From positions 1,612,001 to 1,676,000 of the forward strand of contig NC_009712.1 in NCBI RefSeq assembly GCF_000017625.1: a stretch of DNA of 64,000 bases. The letters run 5' to 3'. This DNA is from Methanoregula boonei 6A8 (lineage in GTDB: Archaea; Halobacteriota; Methanomicrobia; Methanomicrobiales; Methanospirillaceae). The translations under genes were made by a program, and so were the position numbers. Below are positions 8,120-16,044 of this stretch, piece by piece; the stretch's first letter is position 1, and each line of letters starts with the position of its first letter. The notes under the pieces are model-generated. The model did no database searches. It was not told the origin of the DNA and was given only the letters and a program-made list of their open reading frames with translations.

Positions 8120-8852
8120 AAGGACCACATGCCTGCTTTTGGTTTTCTTCTCTCACAGGTTATCATTGGTGCCCGGGGAGATTTTACACCCCTTTCCCGG
8201 CCGGCTTTTGCGTTCCTGTGATGATTCATGAGACCCATATCGGCGGGACCCGGATTTTTTTCAGGGTAAAAAACCCCGATGTTGTTTAACCGGGGTACAC
8301 TTTTCACAGGAATTAATATACTGAAATCAGCATTCGGGATAATAAACACCACCCTGATGAGCCACTCCGGTGAAAGAGTTCCTGAGTAAAAACCTGTTTT
8401 TGCCTGTTTTGGGATCTCCTGCCCGTCCACCGGCGGATCTCTCTACGGGCCCTGTGCTCCCAAATGTCCGATCCGGCATGAGAGTAGGCCTTGTTACGTC
8501 TTTTTGGGGGTTGCAATAAGCCTTTATCGGGGAAATATATCGCCACCCGCAGACGTTACCGTGCTGTGAAGGGCTGTATATTCAGATATTTTCGGCTATC
8601 ATCCGATTGGCCGAACCATGCGTTGAAATATACGGGATTGCGGGTATAATCCCCGTTTCCTTTTTTGACCCGGTGACTGCAAATTTTTTTCACTCAACGA
8701 CGGCCTTATTCTTCCGGCATGCGATGTTAGCTCATAAAATCCCGGTGCTGTTTTCATCTGCGGCGGGGAGTGGATTTTCCCTTCGGGGAAATAAACCCGT
8801 TAACTGCGGACGCCAGATACAGGCCGTAACGATAGGGATAGGGAGGAAACAC
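8120..8852. other. Long intergenic region upstream of the S-layer-like gene
   Basis: About 730 bases without a convincing gene. The last 270 bases before the ATG at 8853 contain two stems: TTCGGC (8591-8596) with GCCGAA (8610-8615), and a TTTTCCC/GGGGAAA hairpin near 8774-8792. TATA-like patches occur around 8525-8545. The segment may be a long structured leader. The open frames here lack ribosome binding sites and homology. Confidence 0.4.
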
Positions 8853-9764
8853 ATGACCAGACAATCTATGTTTGCACTCTGTACGCTGGGTCTGTTGGTT
8901 CTTGTCGCAGCAGTGCCCGTATCGGCAACCTGCTATGCTATCAACAACACGATTACCGTCCCGGGTGCGACAGTGTTTATTGGAGAACAGCAACTGAACC
9001 TGAACAACTTAACCGCATCTGACCCGCTCCTGAAGTCAGACGACGCGATCGGCTGGTGGGCGTCCGCAGCATCGCCTGCTACCTCTGCACCTGCGCGATC
9101 CTACCGTTTGAGTAACCTTGACCTGGGATCTTTTTATGTCTCTCCTGCTGCCTTTGGGAATTGGCCGGGCAACTGGTATGGTATGAAGAATGGAATGTGG
9201 GACGGCGGGCCTGCACTCTTCTCGGTACAGGATCCCCGTGTCTCTCTCGACATCTGGGATCTTTCCACCGCAACCACAGTAACCGGCGGTACGGTGCACA
9301 GGGGAGATTACCTTGCGTTCCGTATCAGCACGAACATGCAGTCTGCACTTGACCCGGCCAAACGCGGCCAGAGTGCTACCGGTGCCGAGGCGGGTAACTT
9401 CGATCTCCAGGTAAAGGGTCCCACCGGCATCACGTACACTGAGCTGCTCAGCGGCACGGGTTCCGATGCTACGAGCCTTACGTCTCAGAATGCCAATCTC
9501 CCGTTGTGGTTCTGGGGAACAAAGGACGCAAAGGTCCCGTCATCCTCCAACGCAGCAGCCAACTGGTCGACCGGTGCAGTCGATCAGACCGGACAAAATG
9601 CCTACCCGTCCGGTGTGTACACCGTTACCGCCCGCTCCCGGCTTAACGGCATGTATGATAACTATCAAAATGGCGGCGCAACATACACCGGTAAGACCGT
9701 CAGCCAGCCCGCAACGGTCAGTATTTCCGTACCCCGTAACCCGGTGATTCCGGAGACTTCCTGA
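8853..9764 (+). CDS. Secreted surface (S-layer-like, DUF3821-type) protein
   Basis: A 303-residue exported protein. A 26-residue signal peptide (hydrophobic core LCTLGLLVLVAAVPVSA) precedes a beta-rich region beginning with VPGATVFIGEQQLNL. This opening recalls the DUF3821 surface proteins of Methanomicrobiales. Several NXS/T sites could be N-glycosylated. There is no C-terminal membrane anchor, the chain ending ...RNPVIPETS, so the protein is secreted or held by other contacts. GGAGG at 8842-8846 clearly supports the ATG at 8853, and the longer upstream frame is rejected. A T9 run follows the stop. The family assignment is from memory. Confidence 0.75.
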   Translation: MTRQSMFALCTLGLLVLVAAVPVSATCYAINNTITVPGATVFIGEQQLNLNNLTASDPLLKSDDAIGWWASAASPATSAPARSYRLSNLDLGSFYVSPAAFGNWPGNWYGMKNGMWDGGPALFSVQDPRVSLDIWDLSTATTVTGGTVHRGDYLAFRISTNMQSALDPAKRGQSATGAEAGNFDLQVKGPTGITYTELLSGTGSDATSLTSQNANLPLWFWGTKDAKVPSSSNAAANWSTGAVDQTGQNAYPSGVYTVTARSRLNGMYDNYQNGGATYTGKTVSQPATVSISVPRNPVIPETS

Positions 9765-9765
9765 A

Positions 9766-9774
9766 TTTTTTTTT
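9766..9774 (+). terminator. T9 terminator after the surface protein gene
   Basis: Nine T residues start two bases after the stop codon. Confidence 0.6.
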
Positions 9775-9847
9775 CGTTTACCCATTTTTTCCTTGTATGC
9801 AGATAAAAGGAAAACACGTGGCCGATTCTTAAAAATAATACCGGTGA

Positions 9848-10984
9848 TCATGCCTTTTTGAGCTCGGCCACTTTCAGGATATCGGAACGGGTGACAATAC
9901 CGATGATCCTGCCGTCCTGAGCTATGGGGATCCTCCCGATATTGCGGGCTGACATGATTCTTAAGGCGTCCATGACCGGTGCAGATGGCGGAAGGGTAAC
10001 CGGATCGCGGGTCATGATGTCGCGGACCTGCTTTGCCTCGCGATCGGCCGGTGAGATACGGTTCACATCCACAAGCGTGATCATTCCTACAAGTTTGTCA
10101 TGTTCGACAACCGGGAAACCTAGGTGCTTGGTGGAAAGCATCATCTCTGCCACCTTTGAAAGTGAGAGGGCCGGTGTCACGGACGTTACCGGAGAACTCA
10201 TCGTGCTCTCTGCCGTAACGTTGTGCAACAGGTAGGTGAACTGGTCCATGGTTGCTTCCGAGCCTGCCCCGATGTAGACAAAAAGTGCGATAAGGATCAG
10301 GAACGGGTTGAAGAATAACAGGCCGATGATGCCAAAAATAATGGCAAACCCCTTACCAATATTGGCAGCAATCCGGGTCGCCTTGTGGACGGGCATTCGT
10401 TGTGCCAGTGCCGCCCGGAGTACCCTGCCGCCATCCATGGGAAATGCCGGGATCAGGTTAAATGCAAAGAGAAGGATGTTAAGCACGGCAACGTACCCGA
10501 AGATAAAAATGAGGATGCCGGCGATCGCGGGATAAGGGGTCATTCCCGGGACAAGGTAGACGAGACCGGCGCATACGAGACCGAAGAGAAGGCTGGTGAA
10601 TGGCCCGACCAGTGCCATGGGGAGCTCAACTTTCGGATCCGGTACTCCTTCTTCCTCCATCCGGGAGACACCACCGAACATGAGCAGGGTGATACTCTGG
10701 ATCCTCACACCCTTTTTCCTGGCAACAATGCAATGGGCGATTTCGTGGACCAGAACTCCCAAAAAAAGCCCGAGTGCGACGATGGTGCCGAGGATCCATG
10801 GCATGAATCCCGCCGTGATCAGGGTGGTATCTATGGGAACCTGGAAAATATACTGGATCGTAGTTGTGGTAAGTGCGATCTGGATTCCGATGATCCACGC
10901 TAAAAGGGGGATAACAATCAGAAACGAAAAATGGATCAGAACAGGAATGCCAAAGAGCCGTCCAATCTTATAGGAGCCGTTCAT
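9848..10984 (-). CDS. Site-2 protease family zinc metalloprotease with two CBS domains
   Basis: A 378-residue integral membrane protease of peptidase family M50. The zinc motif HEIAH lies in the third hydrophobic segment (about residues 81-85). The second metal-site motif NLIPAFPMDGGR lies near residue 180. Both are intact, so the enzyme should be active. Residues about 250-375 form two CBS domains (MSSPVTSVTPALSLSKVAEMM; IMTRDPVTLPPSAPVMDALR), which commonly bind adenine nucleotides and could gate cleavage. The substrate is unknown. It is convergent with the surface protein gene. Confidence 0.9.
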   Translation of the reverse strand: MNGSYKIGRLFGIPVLIHFSFLIVIPLLAWIIGIQIALTTTTIQYIFQVPIDTTLITAGFMPWILGTIVALGLFLGVLVHEIAHCIVARKKGVRIQSITLLMFGGVSRMEEEGVPDPKVELPMALVGPFTSLLFGLVCAGLVYLVPGMTPYPAIAGILIFIFGYVAVLNILLFAFNLIPAFPMDGGRVLRAALAQRMPVHKATRIAANIGKGFAIIFGIIGLLFFNPFLILIALFVYIGAGSEATMDQFTYLLHNVTAESTMSSPVTSVTPALSLSKVAEMMLSTKHLGFPVVEHDKLVGMITLVDVNRISPADREAKQVRDIMTRDPVTLPPSAPVMDALRIMSARNIGRIPIAQDGRIIGIVTRSDILKVAELKKA

Positions 10985-11282
10985 TATGCAGGGATAATCG
11001 CCCGGGAAGTTATACTTTTAGATATGGCCATTTTTTTAGCCCTTTCCACGGGTCAGGGATTAATTGAATTTCTTCACTTCCGATAAAATATCCGATCCCT
11101 CTTCAGGGTAACAGAGCCATGGGGGGGAGGGAGTACCCTTCTCTCCCTGCCGGGCGGTGAAATAAATCGACATCGTACCCCCCGGGAACAGGAACAGATA
11201 CCTGAGTCTTTGAAATCAGTGTAGCTATCGGAGTGTAAAAAGAGCATGATGCAAAAGAAGCATAACCTACATCCTTATCGGA

Positions 11283-11572
11283 TACTCCTGTTTTTCCACC
11301 CCCTCCCCCGGAAAAAATTTCCTCAAATTCGGCCTTTTTTGGCCTTTTCTGGTATCGGATGGGAAAAAGCACAGGTCAAAATTTGCCTCGATTCCAGGGC
11401 CCTTGGTGGCCAAAAGCTGACATCGAAATCGGGCGAATTTCGGCAAACGGAGCCCAATTCGGGCTTATTTTTCACGCGAACTGAAACGGAGCGTTTTACG
11501 GGCTTTTCCGGAACAGGTCCGGATCCAAAAAAGGGAATCGGAGCCCGATTTGGGCTTATTTTTCCCTGGACC
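11283..11572 (+). repeat. Dispersed ~300-bp repeat, copy R2
   Basis: Second copy, same orientation as R1 and R3. It contains CCGGAAAAAATTTCCTCAAATT, the core GGGCCCTTGGTGGCC-AAAGCTGACATCG (11398-11425), the CGAAATCGGGCGAATTTCG hairpin (11424-11442) and the distal CGGATCCAAAAAAGGGAATCGGAGCCC block. It lies between the S2P protease and flavin reductase genes and runs straight into the frameshifted relative of the small gene that follows R1. Confidence 0.85.
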
Positions 11573-11720
11573 GGGTACTGGCCCAGAACAGGGCATCCCG
11601 GAGGGCTGCAAGGTCCTTTTCCATCCTGCCGATAAGTTTCCCGTCCTTGTTGTCTTTCTTTTCGGAATTTTTATCCGGGGATGCCGGGAAACTTCTGCAG
11701 GTTTCCCGTTTGTTAAAATG
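11556..11720 (-). pseudogene. Frameshifted 3' remnant of the gene at 6618-6905
   Basis: On the minus strand one frame encodes AEVSRHPRIK and the next encodes SEKKDNKDGKLIGRMEKDLA followed by ALRDALFW. Both match the 3' half of the protein at 6618-6905 (ISRHPRIK; SEKKENKGEKLIGRIEKDLA; ALRETL). The frames meet at a T run near 11670 that is one base shorter than in the intact copy. The 5' half, including the RGRPKGSKN motif, is missing. The original stop is also lost, extending the frame to 11556. It is a decayed copy and is not expected to make the full protein. Confidence 0.65.
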
Positions 11721-11821
11721 TATAATTCACCGGTTTTTCCACAAAATCCCGTCAGGCTGTCGGGATCCTCCAAAGATACCTTTAACCTCCACCCGTACAA
11801 ACAGCAGCAAAGAGAGGAATC

Positions 11822-12382
11822 ATGGATAAAATCACGCTCGGCCCGATGCCGTATATGAGTGTCCTGCCCACGGTGATCGTGGGTGCAAATGTGGACGGAA
11901 AAGCAAACTACATGACCGCCGGGGCGGCAACGATCGCCTGCATAGCTCCGCCCATGGTCTGCGTTGCGCTCAACAAGGCCCGGTACACGGTGAAGGGAAT
12001 TGGTGAGAACAAGACATTCAGCCTGAATATACCGTCAGCCAGGCTGGCAGTTGAGACCGACTACTGCGGTATTGTATCCGGGGCCACGGAGGACAAGTCC
12101 GGGGTCTTTGGGTCGTTCTACGGCACGCTGAAAACTGCACCCATGGCAGAGGAATGCCCGGTCAATATCGAGTGCAAACTCTTCAAAGCCATTGACTGCG
12201 GGAGCCACCTGCTGCATATAGGCGAGGTTGTCGAGGTCTACGCCGACAAGGGCTGCATAACTGACAAAAAACCGGATGTCGCAAAGATAAACCCGATCTT
12301 ACTTTCCCAGTCCACCTATTTCGATATCGGAAAACAGGTCGAAAAGGCATTCTCGGCCGGAAAGAAATACCGGAAAAAGTAA
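11822..12382 (+). CDS. Flavin reductase-like FMN-binding protein
   Basis: A 186-residue split-barrel flavoprotein of the flavin reductase-like family. The N-terminal strands PTVIVGANVDGKANYMTAG, the PPMVCVALNK segment and the FSLNIPSARL stretch are typical of archaeal members, which bind FMN and transfer electrons between nicotinamide cofactors, flavins and iron proteins. It is cytoplasmic. The ATG at 11822 is preceded by GAGAGGAATC. It stands alone between repeat R2 and the convergent RNase HI gene, so its redox partner cannot be read from context. Confidence 0.85.
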   Translation: MDKITLGPMPYMSVLPTVIVGANVDGKANYMTAGAATIACIAPPMVCVALNKARYTVKGIGENKTFSLNIPSARLAVETDYCGIVSGATEDKSGVFGSFYGTLKTAPMAEECPVNIECKLFKAIDCGSHLLHIGEVVEVYADKGCITDKKPDVAKINPILLSQSTYFDIGKQVEKAFSAGKKYRKK

Positions 12383-12547
12383 GATCGGGATTATCCCCCC
12401 CACCACCTGCTGCGTTGTTGCCGGGTCCGGGACCCTCACGTTTCTTACCGGGCAACAGGCAGCCCGGAAGGGGGGGGGGCCGGGACTTCCAGCCATGCCC
12501 CGGAAGGGAACTATCCTCTCAGGATCCGGTCCCGGTAAATCCCGGGC

Positions 12548-12991
12548 TCACACCTCCGTTTCCCGGTCCAAAGCCCGATTGCAGAGTTCATCACAACGCC
12601 GGATAAAAATATTTTCCCGGGGTACATTCCGGAAATGAAGATCAGTAAAATTTTTTTCTAAGAGCGCAAGTTCTGCCCGGAGCTGGGCAAGATGTGGTTT
12701 TGTGATACGGTACTGGTTATTGATCTGCTTTATCACGAGCTCGCTGTCGGAATAGACAAGTATTGATTCACTGGCAAATTCAGTTGCCTTTTTTAGTGCC
12801 GACAGGATCGCGTAATATTCAGCAGTATTATTGGTGGCCGTTCCGATCGTTCTGGCTTCTTCAAAGATAATCTCATTATTCCTGACAAAGATGAACCCGT
12901 ATGCCGCGAGCCCCGGATTTCCCCGCGAGGCCCCATCAGTATACACCGTAAGGGTGGGAGAGGCGGACTTTTCTGAATGAGAACCAGACAT
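12548..12991 (-). CDS. Ribonuclease HI family protein
   Basis: A 147-residue RNase H-fold protein related to archaeal/bacterial RNase HI, which cuts RNA in RNA-DNA hybrids. The acidic metal-binding residues are visible in YTDGASRGNPG (first Asp), NNTAEYYAIL (Glu), YSDSELVIKQ (second Asp) and RRCDELCNRA (last Asp). The basic handle of E. coli RNase HI is missing, as is usual in these short forms. Three in-frame ATGs (13012, 12997, 12991) could serve and none has a clear ribosome binding site. I take the last because the domain starts soon after it. Confidence 0.85.
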   Translation of the reverse strand: MSGSHSEKSASPTLTVYTDGASRGNPGLAAYGFIFVRNNEIIFEEARTIGTATNNTAEYYAILSALKKATEFASESILVYSDSELVIKQINNQYRITKPHLAQLRAELALLEKNFTDLHFRNVPRENIFIRRCDELCNRALDRETEV

Positions 12992-13132
12992 TACCATGAA
13001 CGAGAGCAGCATGAGGGAAAAAGGTGACGGGATTACAACTCACCACACATCGAGGTTTGAAATAATGTACCGCGAAGTTCGTCTCCCTGTTTTCATTGAA
13101 TCCCCCCACCATGCTACACATTAGCACACACC

Positions 13133-13140
13133 ATTATATA
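13133..13140. promoter_or_regulatory. TATA element between rnhA-like gene and aro leader
   Basis: ATTATATA is the strongest TATA-like sequence in the divergent interval. It is nearly symmetrical, so it could serve either side. On the plus strand it would start RNA near 13163, giving a transcript that includes a CCC-GAGGG/CCCTC-GGG stem with a T6 loop (13186-13209) and then the aromatic leader ORF. A second candidate box, CTTTATCT (13215-13222), would start RNA close to the leader ATG. Confidence 0.4.
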
Positions 13141-13248
13141 CCCCCAGTTCCATACAAATGATCATGCAGGAAGGATGCGTCCGCACCCGTGAGGGTTTTT
13201 TCCCTCGGGAATGTCTTTATCTCTGAAAGCGAGAGCACCGTCCGGAGC

Positions 13249-13359
13249 ATGAACAGTTCCGTTTCTGAAAACCCAAGCGTGACGAGCCTGTGCTATCGCG
13301 CTTCCGGCTATTTTGGTTTTAGCTGTTTCGGTTTTGGGTATTATCCCTGGTACCGGTAA
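13249..13359 (+). CDS. Aromatic-rich leader peptide of the aro operon, 36 aa
   Basis: A 36-codon ORF between the promoter region and the first aro gene. Ten of its last 21 codons encode aromatic residues: Tyr at 16, 21, 31, 32 and 35, Phe at 22, 24, 27 and 29, Trp at 34. All three end products of the downstream pathway are thus represented. The final stretch is FGFGYYPWYR followed by TAA. The stem at 13360-13397 begins with the base after the stop codon, so a ribosome paused at the last Trp/Tyr codons would cover its left arm. GGAG at 13244-13247 is very close to the ATG; alternatively the message is nearly leaderless from CTTTATCT at 13215-13222. Function as a charging sensor is inferred by analogy with bacterial attenuators. 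Confidence 0.7.
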   Translation: MNSSVSENPSVTSLCYRASGYFGFSCFGFGYYPWYR

Positions 13360-13397
13360 GCCCCTTCGCCGCTGATCATGCATTGGTTCGAAGGGGC
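13360..13397 (+). promoter_or_regulatory. Leader hairpin (9-bp perfect stem) before the aro operon
   Basis: GCCCCTTCG (13360-13368) pairs perfectly with CGAAGGGGC (13389-13397) around a 20-base loop. A competing pairing is possible between GCGCTTC inside the leader ORF (13298-13304) and GGGGCGC (13393-13399), using two G-U pairs. This would make the two structures mutually exclusive. No T run follows, so termination on the usual archaeal T tract is not obvious. The remaining 75 bases to the first aro gene contain two copies of TTGTTGATTG. Confidence 0.6.
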
Positions 13398-13472
13398 GCT
13401 GCTGATTGTTGTTGATTGAGAGTTACTGATTCACCCATTGTTGATTGTTTAAAAAAAAGGAGTGGTAAAATT

Positions 13473-14261
13473 ATGAGAGGAAAGGAAATTCGCCTGGAAA
13501 GGATCATGAACCGCAATACGAAAAAAACGATCATCGTGCCAATGGATCACGGGGTCTCTGACGGGCCGATACCGGGCCTGATCGATATGGGCCAGACCGT
13601 GAACCTGATCGCGGACGGCGGGGCAAACGCGGTGATCGGCCACGTGGGCCTTGCACTGCACGGCCACCGCCAGGGCGGCCGGGACATCGGCCTTATCCTG
13701 CACCTGTCGGCAAGCACGAAACTTGCACCGGACCCAAACGAGAAGGTGCTCGTGAACTCGGTCACGAATGCGCTCAAGATGGGCGCCGATGCGGTCTCGA
13801 TGCACGTGAACATCGGCGCCGAGTCCGAGGCAACGATGCTCTCCGATCTCGGCACGGTCGCAGTCGAGTGCATGGAATGGGGGATGCCGCTCCTTGCGAT
13901 GATGTACCCACGCGGGAAGAACATCAAGACGAATAACGATCTCGACCAGGTCAAGCTCGCGGCCCGGGTAGCAGCGGAGCTCGGCGCTGATATTGTAAAG
14001 ACCGTGTACACCGGCGACCCTGAGTCCTTCCGCGAAGTGACCCGGGGCTGCCCGGTGCCGGTGGTGGTTGCCGGAGGTTCAAAGACGGATGACCGCACAA
14101 CACTGGAATTAATAGAAGGCGCGATGGCAGGCGGTGCGGCCGGGATCTCGATTGGCCGCAATGCCTTCCAGCACCGGACCCCGGACAAATTTGTCCGGGC
14201 AGCGGCCTGTATCGTGCACCAGAACAAGAGCGTGGAAGAAGCGCTCAAAATCCTCGGGTAA
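13473..14261 (+). CDS. 2-amino-3,7-dideoxy-D-threo-hept-6-ulosonate synthase, copy 1
   Basis: First enzyme of the archaeal shikimate route (MJ0400 type), a class I aldolase-like TIM barrel of 262 residues. It joins 6-deoxy-5-ketofructose phosphate with aspartate semialdehyde. Catalytic landmarks are present: VPMDHG (Asp), MMYPRGKN (Tyr) and [10 protein letters not shown] (Schiff-base Lys). AAGGAG at 13457-13462 supports the ATG at 13473, and the in-frame upstream extension is rejected. It opens an operon of eight genes and is followed 10 bases later by a paralogue. Expression is probably governed by the leader ORF and hairpin immediately upstream. Confidence 0.93.
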   Translation: MRGKEIRLERIMNRNTKKTIIVPMDHGVSDGPIPGLIDMGQTVNLIADGGANAVIGHVGLALHGHRQGGRDIGLILHLSASTKLAPDPNEKVLVNSVTNALKMGADAVSMHVNIGAESEATMLSDLGTVAVECMEWGMPLLAMMYPRGKNIKTNNDLDQVKLAARVAAELGADIVKTVYTGDPESFREVTRGCPVPVVVAGGSKTDDRTTLELIEGAMAGGAAGISIGRNAFQHRTPDKFVRAAACIVHQNKSVEEALKILG

Positions 14262-14271
14262 GGTGGCAGTC

Positions 14272-15054
14272 ATGATTGGAAAAGATATCAGGATCGAACG
14301 GATCATTGACCGGAACACGGGACGGGCCGTGATCATTCCCATGGACCACGGTTTTTCCATGGGCCAGATTGACGGCCTGCTGGACATGACCAAAGTGATC
14401 ACAGACGTGAGCGAGGGCGGCGCAAACGCGATCGTGCTCCACAAGGGCATGGTCAAGCGCGGCCACCGCAAGCACGGCAGGGACATCGGGCTGATTGTGC
14501 ACCTCTCGGGCAGTACCTCGCTCAACCCGGACCCGAATGACAAGGTGCTGGTCTGCACGGTCGAAGAGGCAATCGCGCTCGGCGCTGATGCGGTCTCTAT
14601 CCACATCAATCTCGGTGCGCCCAATGAATCCAAGATGCTCGAAGACGGTGCAAGGATCGTCCGGGACTGCAACCGCTGGGGCATGCCGCTTCTCGTGATG
14701 ATCTACCCGAGGGGCAAAGGCATCGACCCGTCATCCCCGCAGACCGTGGGCCACTGTGTACGCGTGGCTGAAGAGCTCGGCGCTGACTTAATCAAGACCA
14801 CGTACCCGGGCAGCCCCGAGGCATTTGCACGGATCACGAAAGCCTGCTCGGTGCCGGTCTTTGTGGCAGGCGGCGAAAAGTGCAGCGACCTTGAATCGTT
14901 GGAGATGATCCGGGACTCGGTTGCTGCCGGCGGTGCGGGCGTTTGCATGGGACGAAACGCGTTCCAGCGCGAAAACACCCGTGCGTTTGTCCACTCCATC
15001 TGCCGCGTTGTCCATCACAACGTTGATCCAAAGAAGGCGCTGGAGCAGCCGTAA
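14272..15054 (+). CDS. 2-amino-3,7-dideoxy-D-threo-hept-6-ulosonate synthase, copy 2
   Basis: A 260-residue paralogue of the preceding gene with the same catalytic landmarks (IPMDHGFSMG, MIYPRGKG, DLIKTTYPG) intact. AAGGTGG before the ATG at 14272 gives the start. The two proteins align end to end from MxGKxIRxERIxxRNT onward but have clearly diverged, so this is an old tandem duplication. One copy may be specialised for another aldol reaction or differ in feedback behaviour. The stop codon directly touches the ATG of the DHQ synthase II gene. Confidence 0.93.
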   Translation: MIGKDIRIERIIDRNTGRAVIIPMDHGFSMGQIDGLLDMTKVITDVSEGGANAIVLHKGMVKRGHRKHGRDIGLIVHLSGSTSLNPDPNDKVLVCTVEEAIALGADAVSIHINLGAPNESKMLEDGARIVRDCNRWGMPLLVMIYPRGKGIDPSSPQTVGHCVRVAEELGADLIKTTYPGSPEAFARITKACSVPVFVAGGEKCSDLESLEMIRDSVAAGGAGVCMGRNAFQRENTRAFVHSICRVVHHNVDPKKALEQP

Positions 15055-16044
15055 ATGAAGCAGTTCTGGGTGGATGCCCGGCCGTGGAACAAGGATGTTG
15101 TGACCACCGCCATTGAGAGCGGTGCGGATGCGGTGGTGGCAGAGAAGGCAGCAGATGTAAAGCGTCTTGGCCGGATCACGACCGTTGCCCCGGACGGCGA
15201 TCTTGTCCCGGGGAAAGACGTGATCGAGTGCACGATCACGGATAAGGCAAGCGAGAACGAGGCGGCAGCGAATGGCAAAAACAGGATCGTGATCGTGACC
15301 ACGAGCGACTGGACGGTCATCCCGCTCGAAAACCTGGTGGCCCAGTCGGATAAGATCATTGCGGAGGTAAAAAACGTGCACGAGGCAGAGCTTGCCATCC
15401 ACGTACTCGAAAAGGGCGTGTACGGGATCCTCTTAAAGACCAGCGACCCTGCGGTGGTAAAAGCCGTTGCTGCGCTTGTCAAGAGCACCTCCGGCAGCGT
15501 GCAGCTCGTTCCCTTCACGGTTACAAAGATCCATCCCGTGGGCATGGGCGACCGGGTCTGCGTGGACACCTGCTCGATGCTTGCCGATGGCGACGGTATG
15601 CTGATGGGTAACACCTCGTCTGCCATGCTTCTTGTCCATGCGGAGACGCTCGAAAACCCGTATGTGGCCCCCCGCCCGTTCCGGGTAAACGCCGGCGCCG
15701 TGCATGCCTACATCCTGCTCCCGGACGGGAAGACCGCGTACCTTGCCGATCTCAGTATTGGCGGACAGGTGCTCGTCTCTGATCACAAGGGCGCAGGGAG
15801 GTCCGCGATCGTGGGCCGGACGAAAATTGAGCGAAGGCCGCTCCTCCTTGTCGAGGCAACAGCCGAAGGCGGGGCAAAGGCAAGCCTCATCCTCCAGAAC
15901 GCAGAGACAATCCGGCTGGTGGCCCCCGACGGGAGCGCGATCTCGGTCGTGAACCTTGCACCCGGGAATAAGATCCTCGGCTGTGCCCTTGAAGGCGGCA
16001 GGCATTTTGGCATGGCCGTCAAAGAGACGATCCGCGAGAAATGA
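15055..16044 (+). CDS. 3-dehydroquinate synthase II
   Basis: A 329-residue archaeal-type 3-dehydroquinate synthase (MJ1249 family, sometimes called AroB'), unrelated to bacterial AroB. It oxidatively deaminates and cyclises the heptulosonate to 3-dehydroquinate using NAD. Recognisable segments are KQFWVDARPWNKDVVTTAIE at the N terminus, GVYGILLKTSDP, the GDRVCVDTCSMLADGDGMLM core and ASSAML-like GNTSSAMLLVHAET. The ATG abuts the stop of the previous gene. It overlaps tyrA by four bases. Confidence 0.95.
   Translation: MKQFWVDARPWNKDVVTTAIESGADAVVAEKAADVKRLGRITTVAPDGDLVPGKDVIECTITDKASENEAAANGKNRIVIVTTSDWTVIPLENLVAQSDKIIAEVKNVHEAELAIHVLEKGVYGILLKTSDPAVVKAVAALVKSTSGSVQLVPFTVTKIHPVGMGDRVCVDTCSMLADGDGMLMGNTSSAMLLVHAETLENPYVAPRPFRVNAGAVHAYILLPDGKTAYLADLSIGGQVLVSDHKGAGRSAIVGRTKIERRPLLLVEATAEGGAKASLILQNAETIRLVAPDGSAISVVNLAPGNKILGCALEGGRHFGMAVKETIREK

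Noticed and set aside
13162-13383. 73-codon minus-strand frame over the aro leader
   Set aside because: It covers the promoter, leader ORF and hairpin. No recognisable domain or ribosome binding site, and composition typical of chance frames.
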